A stretch of DNA of 64,000 nucleotides. It comes from Streptomyces regalis (GTDB lineage Bacteria > Actinomycetota > Actinomycetes > Streptomycetales > Streptomycetaceae). The stretch is from positions 1 through 64,000 of the forward strand of contig NZ_LLZG01000301.1 of NCBI RefSeq assembly GCF_001509475.1, in the 5' to 3' direction. Shown one piece after another: positions 53,378-61,261 of the stretch. Position 1 is the stretch's first letter. Each line of letters opens with the position of its first letter. Under the pieces are notes generated by a model that did no database searches, had not been told where the DNA came from, and worked only from the letters and a program-made list of their open reading frames with translations. The translations under genes and the position numbers were made by a program.

Positions 53378-54196
53378 ATGGAGCCTGGAAAGCCGCTGTC
53401 CAAGTCGATCGATGCCGCGATTCCGACGGCTGCGCGGATGTACGACTACTACCTCGGCGGCAAGGACAACTACGCGTCCGACCGAGCCGCCTGCGAACAG
53501 CTGGACAAGGTCGTCCCCAGTACCCGCGCCCTCGCGCTGAACAACCGGCGCTTCCTGCAGCGAGTGGTCGGCACGCTGGCCCAGGACTACGGCATCCGGC
53601 AGTTCCTCGACCACGGCTCCGGCCTGCCCACCCAGAACAACGTCCACCAGGTCGCGCAGGCCGTCGACCCGTCCTCCCGCGTGGTGTACGTCGACAACGA
53701 CCCGATGGTCCTGGTCCACGGCCGCGCCCTGCTGGAGCAGAACGAGAACACCGCCGTCATCCACGCCGACATGCGCGACACCGACGGCATCTTCTCCCAC
53801 GCGGACACCGAGCGCCTGATCGACTTCTCGCAGCCGGTGGCCGTGCTGTTCAACTCGGTGTTCCACTGCATCCCCGACAGCGACACCGACGGCCCGCTCG
53901 CCGTGGCCCGCCGCGTGGCCGAACGACTCGTGCCCGGCAGCTACCTGGTGATGTGCCAGCTGGTCAGCGAGGACCCCGAGGTCCGCGAGTTCGTCACCAA
54001 CTTCATGGACCAGGCGACCCAGGGACACTGGGGCCGGGTGCGCCAGGAGAAGGACGTGGCCCAGCTGTTCGAGGGCCTGGACATCCTGGACCCGGGCCTC
54101 GTGGAGGTCTCCACCTGGCGTCCCGACACCGAGGTGGCACCGCGCCAGCTCACCCAGGAGTGGATCGAGTTCGGCGGCGTGGGCCGACTGCCGTAG
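53378..54196 (+). CDS. DUF574/SAV2177-type SAM-dependent methyltransferase
   Basis: This 272-residue protein belongs to the actinomycete DUF574 family. It has the opening P-T-A-A-R-M-Y-D-Y-Y-L-G-G-K-D-N-Y, F-L-D-H-G-S-G-L-P-T in the SAM-binding loop position and V-Y-V-D-N-D-P after it. A class I methyltransferase fold is predicted; no substrate is known. GGGGGAAA precedes the ATG. Dozens of paralogues occur per Streptomyces genome, often beside XRE/DUF397 genes as here, so membership in the NRPS cluster should not be assumed. Confidence 0.9.
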   Translation: MEPGKPLSKSIDAAIPTAARMYDYYLGGKDNYASDRAACEQLDKVVPSTRALALNNRRFLQRVVGTLAQDYGIRQFLDHGSGLPTQNNVHQVAQAVDPSSRVVYVDNDPMVLVHGRALLEQNENTAVIHADMRDTDGIFSHADTERLIDFSQPVAVLFNSVFHCIPDSDTDGPLAVARRVAERLVPGSYLVMCQLVSEDPEVREFVTNFMDQATQGHWGRVRQEKDVAQLFEGLDILDPGLVEVSTWRPDTEVAPRQLTQEWIEFGGVGRLP

Positions 54197-54209
54197 CGAG
54201 GCGTCACCC

Positions 54210-54290
54210 CAAGGCTCCAAGGGCCCAAGGGCCCAAGGGCCCAAGGGGCAAGGGAAGGGCCAAAGGGACAAGGGAAGGTCCTAAGGGGCA
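54210..54290. repeat. Degenerate short tandem repeats (CAAGGGCC units)
   Basis: Repeated CCAAGGGC/GGGCCCAA units followed by CAAGGGAAGGGCCAAAGGGA lie between the convergent methyltransferase and XRE genes. The strict part has three 9-base GGGCCCAAG units. The GGGCCC cores are palindromic and may act as a weak terminator region. Confidence 0.75.
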
Positions 54291-55201
54291 GGGGCGTACC
54301 GGGCCTTCGTCTCACGCAGTCGCTCCAGTGACTCGCGCGGGTTGAGGGCCTCGTCGCCCAGCCGGTCCAGGGCGATCCGGTACTCCTCCGTCTCGTCCTG
54401 GTCCTCCAGGAACGCGGCGCTCTTGATGTGCTCCAGATAGACGATGTCGGGCAGATCGATTCCGCCGAAGCGCAGATAGGTGACGGGCATGGCGGGCGCG
54501 GAGGCGTTGGTCACGTCCAAGGGCACGATCTGCAGGGTCACATGGGGGCGCCGGGCCATCTGTTCCAGATACTCGAGCTGCTCGCGCATCACCTCGCGAC
54601 TGCCCAGCATCCGCAGCAGCACCGACTCGTCGACGATCGCCCACAGCTGAGGCGCGTCCGCGCGGTGCAGCAAATCCCGTCGCCGCATCCGCAGCTCCAC
54701 GCGCCGCAGCACCTCACGGTCGGGTGCCGACGGCAGCCCGCGCTCCACCACGGCCCGCGTGTAGGCCTCGGTCTGCAACAGGCCGGGCACGTACTGGAGC
54801 TCGAAGGTACGGATGGCGGTCGCGGCCTCCTGCAACCCGACCAGCCGGTCGAACCACTCCGGCATCAGCCGCTTGTCATAGCGCTGCCACCACCCGGGCT
54901 CACCGGCCCGCTGCAGCAACTGCAGCAGCACCGAAGCCGCGTACTCCTCGGCCCGGTACAACTCCAGCAGCGCACGGACATCGGCCTCCGTGGGCGGCCG
55001 ACGGCCCTTGCCCGCCTCGATCCGCGACAGCTTCGCCGGGCTGAACCCGACGGCGCGTGCCGCCTGGTCCTGGGAGAGCCCGAAGTCCTCGCGGATACCC
55101 GCCAGCTGGACGCCGACCAGCATCTTCAGCAGGGTCGGCGCGGGCTCGGACCGGTTCAGATACGGTTCGAGGTGGGAGATGCGAGGCGACTCGGCGGACA
55201 T
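54281..55201 (-). CDS. XRE family regulator with DUF5753 domain
   Basis: This 306-residue WhiJ-type regulator has an N-terminal XRE helix-turn-helix at about 35-75 (L-S-Q-D-Q-A-A-R-A-V-G-F-S-P-A-K-L-S-R-I-E) and a C-terminal DUF5753 domain (about 110-290; F-E-L-Q-Y-V-P-G-L-L-Q-T-E-A-Y). In Streptomyces such proteins work with a small DUF397 partner encoded next door to control development or metabolism. The DUF397 gene is immediately upstream on the same strand. Confidence 0.93.
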   Translation of the reverse strand: MSAESPRISHLEPYLNRSEPAPTLLKMLVGVQLAGIREDFGLSQDQAARAVGFSPAKLSRIEAGKGRRPPTEADVRALLELYRAEEYAASVLLQLLQRAGEPGWWQRYDKRLMPEWFDRLVGLQEAATAIRTFELQYVPGLLQTEAYTRAVVERGLPSAPDREVLRRVELRMRRRDLLHRADAPQLWAIVDESVLLRMLGSREVMREQLEYLEQMARRPHVTLQIVPLDVTNASAPAMPVTYLRFGGIDLPDIVYLEHIKSAAFLEDQDETEEYRIALDRLGDEALNPRESLERLRETKARYAPAP

Positions 55202-55365
55202 CCTGACTCCCCGTAGACCGGCATACGACAGACCGCATTATCGCATCCCACCGCCTCGTGCCGCTTGAACCGACGTAAGTGAGGGGCTCAACTTCCGCTT
55301 CACAGCGGCCCCATGACCCCATGGCCTCCTGGCCTTCTGTGGACGCCCCTTCGCGGCGGTCCGGG

Positions 55366-55596
55366 TCAGACCAGGTGGTCGAACTCTCCCTCCTTCGCGC
55401 CCGCCAGAAAGGCGGCGATCTCGGCCGGTGTGTAGACGAGGGCCGGCCCGTCGGGGTCGCGGGAGTTGCGCATCGCGACGCTGCCGTCGCCCAGGGGGGC
55501 CACCTCGACGCAGTTGCCCTCGGCATTGCTGTGCCGGCTCTTGGTCCAGCGGACGCCCAACGAGCTTGCCCGCACGCCGTTCGGTGCTGTTGGCAC
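55366..55596 (-). CDS. DUF397 small protein, partner of the XRE regulator
   Basis: This 76-residue DUF397 protein has W-T-K-S-R-H-S-N-A-E-G-N-C-V-E-V-A and R-N-S-R-D-P-D-G-P as its family core. DUF397 proteins are thought to bind and modulate the neighbouring DUF5753 regulator, in a toxin-antitoxin-like relation in some cases. The GTG at 55596 follows AAGGAG and is preferred to longer starts. Confidence 0.9.
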   Translation of the reverse strand: MPTAPNGVRASSLGVRWTKSRHSNAEGNCVEVAPLGDGSVAMRNSRDPDGPALVYTPAEIAAFLAGAKEGEFDHLV

Positions 55597-55801
55597 TGCA
55601 CTCTCCTTGCTCACGTTCGGCCACGTGTACGCCCCGCCGCCCGCCGCCCTGGCGGGCCCGGAGGGCACCACGTGCTCTGCGTCGACGCCACTCGCGCAAT
55701 TTCCCGTGAAATTGCACGGAGGCGCCGTCGGCGTGGATAATAGTCCGTGGCGTCAACTGCAGCGCGGACGCCCTGCCTTGACCATGTATCAGGGAGACGT
55801 C

Positions 55802-56365
55802 GTGTCCTTACCTGCGTACGAAGGGCTTCGACAGCCCGATAGCGCTGCGCCACCTGCGGAGTGGACCGTGTCGTCGGCAGCGCACCCCGGCACCCCGGAC
55901 CGGAGCCGTCTCGCCAGGCCCGAACCCGCGCACACCTCGCCCCACTCGGTCGCCCTGCGCCTCGTCGACGCCGAACAGGGTTGCGGCCAGGCCCGCGACT
56001 TCGTCCGTCGCGCCCTCGGTGACTGGGCCCTCGACCACTGCAGCGCCGACGCCCTCATGGTGGTCACCGAACTCGCCGCCAACGCCGTACTGCACGCGGC
56101 CCCGCACGCCACGGCCCGCTCCTCGGCCGCCGGCGAGCCCGAGATCTGGCTGAAGCTCAGCCTCCGCCGCCCCGCCCACCTGGTCTGCGCCGTCACCGAC
56201 CCGAGCGACAGTCCACCGGTGTACCCGCACACCAGCGACCCCCTCGACGAGCACGGTCGCGGACTGCGCATCATCGACGCCCTGTCCGAACACTGGGGTT
56301 GGACCCGACGCCAACCGTTCGGCAAGACGGTCTGGGCAATGCTCCCCACCGGCCGCGAGGTCTGA
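55802..56365 (+). CDS. Anti-sigma-factor-like ATP-binding protein (HATPase)
   Basis: This 187-residue protein has a single GHKL ATPase domain of the RsbW/SpoIIAB type: the N-box E-L-A-A-N-A-V-L-H-A (about 90), D-P-S-D in the G1 position and E-H-G-R-G-L-R-I-I for G2. Such proteins, usually next to XRE/DUF397 pairs, are presumed kinases or regulators of anti-anti-sigma factors. The GTG at 55802 follows AGGGAG; ATG 55784 is also in frame. It is divergent from the DUF397 gene. Confidence 0.88.
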   Translation: MSLPAYEGLRQPDSAAPPAEWTVSSAAHPGTPDRSRLARPEPAHTSPHSVALRLVDAEQGCGQARDFVRRALGDWALDHCSADALMVVTELAANAVLHAAPHATARSSAAGEPEIWLKLSLRRPAHLVCAVTDPSDSPPVYPHTSDPLDEHGRGLRIIDALSEHWGWTRRQPFGKTVWAMLPTGREV

Positions 56366-56535
56366 CCCACCTATAAATTCCCGCCCAGGCCGCCATATTC
56401 AGGATGTCCCGGGCGGCGGTGTAACGCGGTCGCGTTTGCGTGACGCAGAACCAGGCAGAAGCAGTCACCTCATGGGCCGAATTCGGCTCAGCGGGTCGAC
56501 CTGTCCGCCCAGCAATGCGCCAGATCGGATTTCTC

Positions 56536-56892
56536 GTGAACACCGACCCGGTTTCCGGATACCAGACGTACGATCAGCCCGCGGCCCCCGACCGCTCCCA
56601 GCGAAACCCGAACCCGGCCGCCGCACGCAGAACGACCCTGACGATCTGCACGATCGCCGACATCTCGGCCGGTCTGCTCGGCCTGTGGATCGTGCTGTAC
56701 CTGCTCGACGCGAACCAAGGGAACGCATTCGTGGAGTTCGTGCGCAGATCGGCGGACTGGCTAGGCGGATGGGCGCAGGACATTTTCACAATGAACACAG
56801 AGAGTCTGCGCGTCATCCTCAATTACGGTCTCCCGGCCGCCCTTTATCTGCTCCTCGGGCACGGAATTGCCGCCCGACTCAACAGGGCCTGA
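56536..56892 (+). CDS. Small membrane protein of unknown function
   Basis: The protein is about 118 residues (up to 150 if GTG 56440 is used). A polar N-terminal region is followed by two hydrophobic segments, I-A-D-I-S-A-G-L-L-G-L-W-I-V-L-Y-L-L and L-N-Y-G-L-P-A-A-L-Y-L-L-L. I do not recognise a family. The start is uncertain because no strong ribosome site exists; GTG 56536 has only a weak GGA. It is followed closely by another small gene. Confidence 0.55.
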   Translation: MNTDPVSGYQTYDQPAAPDRSQRNPNPAAARRTTLTICTIADISAGLLGLWIVLYLLDANQGNAFVEFVRRSADWLGGWAQDIFTMNTESLRVILNYGLPAALYLLLGHGIAARLNRA

Positions 56893-56920
56893 CGGCTTAC
56901 CCAGCGGAAGGACCGACATC

Positions 56921-57151
56921 GTGACACGCACTTCCTCCGAAAACGATCACCCGCCCATCTATGAAGAATTGGTGCGCGAACGCGGAGACGCCGTGGTGGA
57001 AGCCCAGATGGCAGCCGCACACACCCAGCACCAGGCAGCGGAACTGCTCAGCAGCGAGGAACCGAACGGCTGGACCCAGCCGACGGGGCCCCATCATCAG
57101 CCCCATCTCGAACAGGGACCGGGAGTACAGAGCAGTCAGGGCCGACCCTGA
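56921..57151 (+). CDS. Small hydrophilic conserved-type protein
   Basis: This 76-residue soluble protein is rich in Gln, Glu, His and Pro, with a helical core (Y-E-E-L-V-R-E-R-G-D-A-V-V-E-A-Q-M-A). The GTG follows GGAAGGA with 8-bp spacing. I do not recognise a family. It lies 28 bp after the small membrane protein gene, so both may be one transcript. Confidence 0.6.
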   Translation: MTRTSSENDHPPIYEELVRERGDAVVEAQMAAAHTQHQAAELLSSEEPNGWTQPTGPHHQPHLEQGPGVQSSQGRP

Positions 57152-58017
57152 GGGCACGCAGGAAGGTGCGGGCCCCGGTGAACCTGGGTCCTGGGTCCCG
57201 CTCTCTGTGCCCTCAGTTGCCGTCTGTGGCCCTCGCGGAAGTGCTCAGCGACTGGTCCTTGCGTAGCCTCGCGGCCATGCCCAACATCGACGCTCTCCCG
57301 GATGGGCCACCTGCCTGACTGCCGCGGCACTGGCGTCAGCCGCCCTTTCGCTCCTGGCCTCGATGGTTCTCATCGGCCCGCCCACGGCTGGGAGACAGCG
57401 ACGTCCTGGACGGACATCCGGTCGCGCACCTCATGGATCGGCGGCGTCTTCGAACTGGCCTCGGCGGTGGCGGAGCTCATGTGGACAGTCGGCTTCTTAG
57501 ACGTCCGGGTGTAACCCCGAGTCCAGCGCGGTCGGCGGATCCTCCCGGCCGGGAGAGATCGGGTGACCGGACGCATTGCCCGGGGCCCTGCTCCTGCCGG
57601 GGTCCGCGAGTACATTGTCTCTGCCGTGGCACCGTGACGAGGACAGGGTCGTGCCTCAAAGAGAACCGGGCAGCTGTGCCTGTGGTGCATTCTCACCGTG
57701 CCGTAGGCCTTGCTGAGGCTGGCCCTGGTGCCGTGTGGCTGTCCTTGGCGATGAACCACGCACGATCACTCGCCCCGCTCGCGCGACTGCTCCGTATGCC
57801 CGAAGTACCCGAACCCCGGACCAGCGATTTGGAGCCCTTCCTGAACGGCTGGAGTCCGTACGGCCCCCACCGCAGGTGAGCAGACCGGGTGTCCGCTGGG
57901 GCGTACGCTTTCGGTCAGTTGTGGATCACTTGTCTGCCACGCTGAACAACGGGCCGTAAGGTTCAAGGAAGTTGGTGTTGGGGCGCACGTGGCGGGTGAG
58001 ATGAACGGGGGCGCGGG
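57152..58017. other. Long gap with degraded or non-coding sequence
   Basis: About 870 bp hold no convincing gene. Short frames exist on both strands (for example 57302-57514 and 57751-57879), and one reads S-W-I-G-G-V-F-E-L-A-S-A-V-A-E-L-M-W, but none has a good ribosome site or recognisable family. Codon-position bias is weaker than in neighbouring genes. It may be remnants of one or two decayed genes plus the promoter of the STAND-type gene. Confidence 0.45.
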
Positions 58018-60741
58018 GTGACGGTGTTCGTCGACCGGGAGGAGAGCCTGGCCGGGCTTGAGAGCGTGGTGAGTGCTCTGGCGGAAGGGCGCTCGAGTGT
58101 GCTGGTCGTCGAAGGCGACTCGGGGATGGGTAAAACGTCCTTGATGGGCGAGTTCGCCCGCCGTCTGAGTACCACACCCGAATCCCAGGAGCAGCCCTGT
58201 CGGGTGGTGCTCGTGCGGGCCGCGCCCGGCATCGGCTCCCGGCGGCCGTACGGACCCGTCCTGGACGCTCTGCACGCACTGGACCGTCCCGCACGGGGCC
58301 GCAGGCGGCTGGCCGGCTTCAGGCGCACGGCGACCCGCGGCGCGCTGGCGGCCGCCCCCGACCTGCTGTCCGCCGCGGTGCCGGGGCTCGGCGCCGTGGT
58401 CGCGGCAGGGCGGGTATTCGCCGAGGCGACCGTGGCCACCGGGTCCATCCCGGGAGACAGTCTCCTGCCCGTGGAAAGCACCGTGACCCGGCAGCTGATC
58501 GACGTGCTGCTGCAGCAGGCGCGCGCGGGTCGGCCGCTGCTTGTGATGGTGGACGACATCCAGCTGTGCGATGTGTCGACCCTGGAGTTCCTGCACCTGC
58601 TGCTGCCCAGGATCGAGGGGGAACCGCTCGGTCTTGTGCTCGGGCTCGGCCTGTATACGGCAGCCGAGGGCAACGGCAGGGCGGTGGAGCAGTTGCTGGA
58701 CGCCTGGCAGCGGGATCATGCGGAGCTCGTGTCCCGGCACACACTGCCGCCGCTGCCTGACTGGGCCGTCAGGCAACTGGTCGATGCCAGGCTTCAGAGC
58801 CATCCTGCTCCCGAGGACTTCGCCGCCCGGTTGACCGGAGCGACCGGCGGCCATCCGGTCTTCGTCGAGCAGTGTCTGAGGCTGTGGCGACCCGAAGACG
58901 GCGTCCGGGTGCCGCTGCCGGGGAGCCTTCCCGCGGCCGTACTGGACCGCTTCCGGCAGTTGGACCCAACTGCGCGCGAACTCCTGGTCACCGGTGCCAC
59001 GATGGGCGAGTTCTTCTTCTCTCACACACTCGCAGAGGTGTCTGGTTCGCCACGGCTCCAGATCCAGGACCTGCTGCACCGTATAGAGCGCGAGCACGGC
59101 CTGATCCGCAGCCGGCACCGGGACGAGGTCCCCGACTGGGCGGCCGGTCTGGGGACCGACTGGTACGAATTCGAGCACCGGGTCCTGCAAAGGGGGATCC
59201 GCGGCGAACAGTCGGAGGGCGCCCGCCGGCAACGGCACGCGGACATCGCCGAAGCACTCCCACACCTGCAGGGAGTCGACCCAGACGCCGCGCCGCTCGA
59301 GTTGCGCGCGCTGATCGCCGATCACTTCCTGCAGGCCGGGCCCGCGTATGCCGCACAGACTGCCGCCGCTCACTACGGTCTCGCCCGGTCCGTGGCTGTG
59401 GAGGATCTCTCCTTCGCCCAGGCCGAACAGCACTGCCGGACGGCGATCGAGTCCGCCCGGCTGATGCCGGTCGGCCGTCCGGAGCGCGATCGCCGTCTGG
59501 TGGAGGCCATAGAGCTGTTGCTCAGCATGACCGAGGTGCGCTGGAAGGGAGGCCAGGGCGAGCAGGAGAGCATGGGAATCGACGCCTTGGCCGCCGAGGC
59601 GGAGCAGGCGGCCCAGCGCCTCGGGGACCGGCTGCTGATCGCCCGCACCACCCTTCTGCGCGGCAAGACCCTGTTGGCCGTGCGAGGCGTCCAGCCCTCC
59701 CTCACCAAGCTCGAAGAGGCGGTAGAGCGCGCCCGGGAGTGCGGCGAGGCAGGCCGTCCGGCGCTCTTCGTGGCGATGGTCGAATACGGACGCCAACTGC
59801 CCAAACGCGATCTGCACGCAGGTCTTCGGGTGCTGCTGGACGCGGAGCGGCTGTACGCGTCCGACCCGCGCCTGGGCGAGGCGGGGAACCCCGTTCTGCA
59901 GCACGCACGCAATCTCAACGAGATGCAGATCGGGGTCAACCTCTTCGACGCGGGCCGGCTCGGCGAAGCCCGGCACAGACTGCTGCGCTGCACCGAGCGG
60001 CTGAGAGGTGAGACCCTCCGTGCCGAACTGCCCATTGCGCTGAATTATCTCGCCCAGCTCCACCTGGCGGTCGGCTCGTGGGAGGAAGCGGGCACGGTGC
60101 TGCGCGAGGCCCTGGACTTCGAGGAGGAGCGCGGCGGCGACAGCGGCTGGCACGCCTACAACAACGCCCTCCTCGCCCTGCTGCTCACCCGTGAGCCCAC
60201 CCGTCACGACGAGGCGGTCCGGCGTGCCCGGGACGCCTGGGTGGAGACCCAGCACACGTGGCTGGTCAACCTGGTGCCGATCGTGCGCAACTTGTACGTG
60301 GAGGTCCTCCTCGAGACCGACCACGACAGGAACCTCGCTCGGCGGCTGTGTGAGGACACCCTCGTCGACACCCGCGACAGCGGCATGGTGCGCAGCGAGA
60401 TCGCCGGATACGTGTTGCGCAGCCGGACCCATCTGCAGGACGGCGAGACGGATCCGTCCGCCCGCGACGCCCACCGGGCTCTTGCCCTGCTCGCCGAACA
60501 CGGGGACATGCCTGCCCTCCGTACGGAAGAGGTCCTGTATCACGCGGCCCGGGCTCTGCAGGCTGAAGACTGCGGGAACGAGGCTCGCGACCTGCTGGAC
60601 AGAGCCCGAACCGAGGTGCTGCGCAAGGCGGACAGCATCGATGACCCGGTCCTGCGGACGAGGTTTCTGACCGACGTGCCCCTGAACCGAACCCTGCTCC
60701 ATGACAGCAGCGCCGCCGAGGGAGAGGCCGGGGCAGGCTGA
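58018..60741 (+). CDS. STAND-type AAA ATPase with helical repeats
   Basis: This 907-residue protein has an N-terminal AAA/NB-ARC-like module with Walker A G-D-S-G-M-G-K-T-S (about 33-41) and Walker B L-L-V-M-V-D-D-I-Q (about 174-182). A winged/helical region and a long TPR-like alpha-solenoid (about 400-890) follow. It resembles LuxR-family (LAL) regulators but lacks the C-terminal helix-turn-helix, so it is not obviously a transcription factor. Signal-sensing or scaffold roles, including defence, are possible. The GTG start has a weak site. A PTPS-like gene follows after 62 bp and is likely co-transcribed. Confidence 0.82.
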   Translation: MTVFVDREESLAGLESVVSALAEGRSSVLVVEGDSGMGKTSLMGEFARRLSTTPESQEQPCRVVLVRAAPGIGSRRPYGPVLDALHALDRPARGRRRLAGFRRTATRGALAAAPDLLSAAVPGLGAVVAAGRVFAEATVATGSIPGDSLLPVESTVTRQLIDVLLQQARAGRPLLVMVDDIQLCDVSTLEFLHLLLPRIEGEPLGLVLGLGLYTAAEGNGRAVEQLLDAWQRDHAELVSRHTLPPLPDWAVRQLVDARLQSHPAPEDFAARLTGATGGHPVFVEQCLRLWRPEDGVRVPLPGSLPAAVLDRFRQLDPTARELLVTGATMGEFFFSHTLAEVSGSPRLQIQDLLHRIEREHGLIRSRHRDEVPDWAAGLGTDWYEFEHRVLQRGIRGEQSEGARRQRHADIAEALPHLQGVDPDAAPLELRALIADHFLQAGPAYAAQTAAAHYGLARSVAVEDLSFAQAEQHCRTAIESARLMPVGRPERDRRLVEAIELLLSMTEVRWKGGQGEQESMGIDALAAEAEQAAQRLGDRLLIARTTLLRGKTLLAVRGVQPSLTKLEEAVERARECGEAGRPALFVAMVEYGRQLPKRDLHAGLRVLLDAERLYASDPRLGEAGNPVLQHARNLNEMQIGVNLFDAGRLGEARHRLLRCTERLRGETLRAELPIALNYLAQLHLAVGSWEEAGTVLREALDFEEERGGDSGWHAYNNALLALLLTREPTRHDEAVRRARDAWVETQHTWLVNLVPIVRNLYVEVLLETDHDRNLARRLCEDTLVDTRDSGMVRSEIAGYVLRSRTHLQDGETDPSARDAHRALALLAEHGDMPALRTEEVLYHAARALQAEDCGNEARDLLDRARTEVLRKADSIDDPVLRTRFLTDVPLNRTLLHDSSAAEGEAGAG

Positions 60742-60803
60742 CCGACTACAGTTCGAGACCGGCGCGGGTCCCAGCCGGGGGAGCGGAGAAGACGGGAGTC
60801 GGC

Positions 60804-61193
60804 ATGTTCACCATCAGCAAGGAATTCCACTTCTCCGCAAGCCACGTACTGGACACGCTGCCCTCCTGGCACCCGTGCGCGCGCCTGCACGGACACAACT
60901 ACGTGATCGTGCTCGAACTCTCGGCGGAGGACCACGACCTTGCCCCACCCGGCTTCGTCCGGGACTACCGGGACCTGGACGGCTTCAAGAAATGGGTCGA
61001 CGCGACGCTCGATCATCGGCACCTCAATGAAGCGATGGGGGGGGGTATCCCCCCGACAGCGGAGAACCTCGCGAAGTGGATCTACGACACCTGGCACGAT
61101 GACCTGTCTGAACTCAGCGCGGTGAAGGTCTCGGAGACTCCCAAGACCTGGGCCGTCTACCGGCCGGAGGGTCTGACGCGCGGGAAGCAGTGA
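60804..61193 (+). CDS. 6-pyruvoyl-tetrahydropterin synthase / QueD-like enzyme
   Basis: This 129-residue T-fold enzyme has the zinc ligands visible in F-H-F-S-A-S-H and L-H-G-H-N-Y, a Cys just before in H-P-C-A-R-L-H-G-H, D-H-R-H-L-N and P-T-A-E-N-L-A. QueD makes 6-carboxy-tetrahydropterin in 7-deazaguanine synthesis; PTPS makes pyruvoyl-tetrahydropterin. No queC, queE or folE-like gene is nearby, so the pathway is unknown. A run of nine G residues (61037-61045) followed by TAT and six C residues lies in the coding sequence. It follows the STAND-type gene. Confidence 0.88.
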   Translation: MFTISKEFHFSASHVLDTLPSWHPCARLHGHNYVIVLELSAEDHDLAPPGFVRDYRDLDGFKKWVDATLDHRHLNEAMGGGIPPTAENLAKWIYDTWHDDLSELSAVKVSETPKTWAVYRPEGLTRGKQ

Positions 61194-61261
61194 CTCTCGA
61201 CACACCTGATCACCAGGTTGTGTTCAGCGCGATGTCCTCCGATGCGGCGGGCCGGATCAGG

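Noticed and set aside
53378..54196. Treating the DUF574 methyltransferase as a tailoring enzyme of the cluster
   Set aside because: The family is abundant next to XRE/DUF397 genes and it is divergent from the cluster; no evidence ties it to the product.
57751..57879. Possible 42-residue gene ending F-L-N-G-W-S-P-Y-G-P-H-R-R
   Set aside because: No ribosome site, no family, and short length; not supportable alone.
58018..60741. Calling the large ATPase a LuxR (LAL) regulator
   Set aside because: The C-terminus has helical repeats and an acidic/alanine tail but no LuxR helix-turn-helix.
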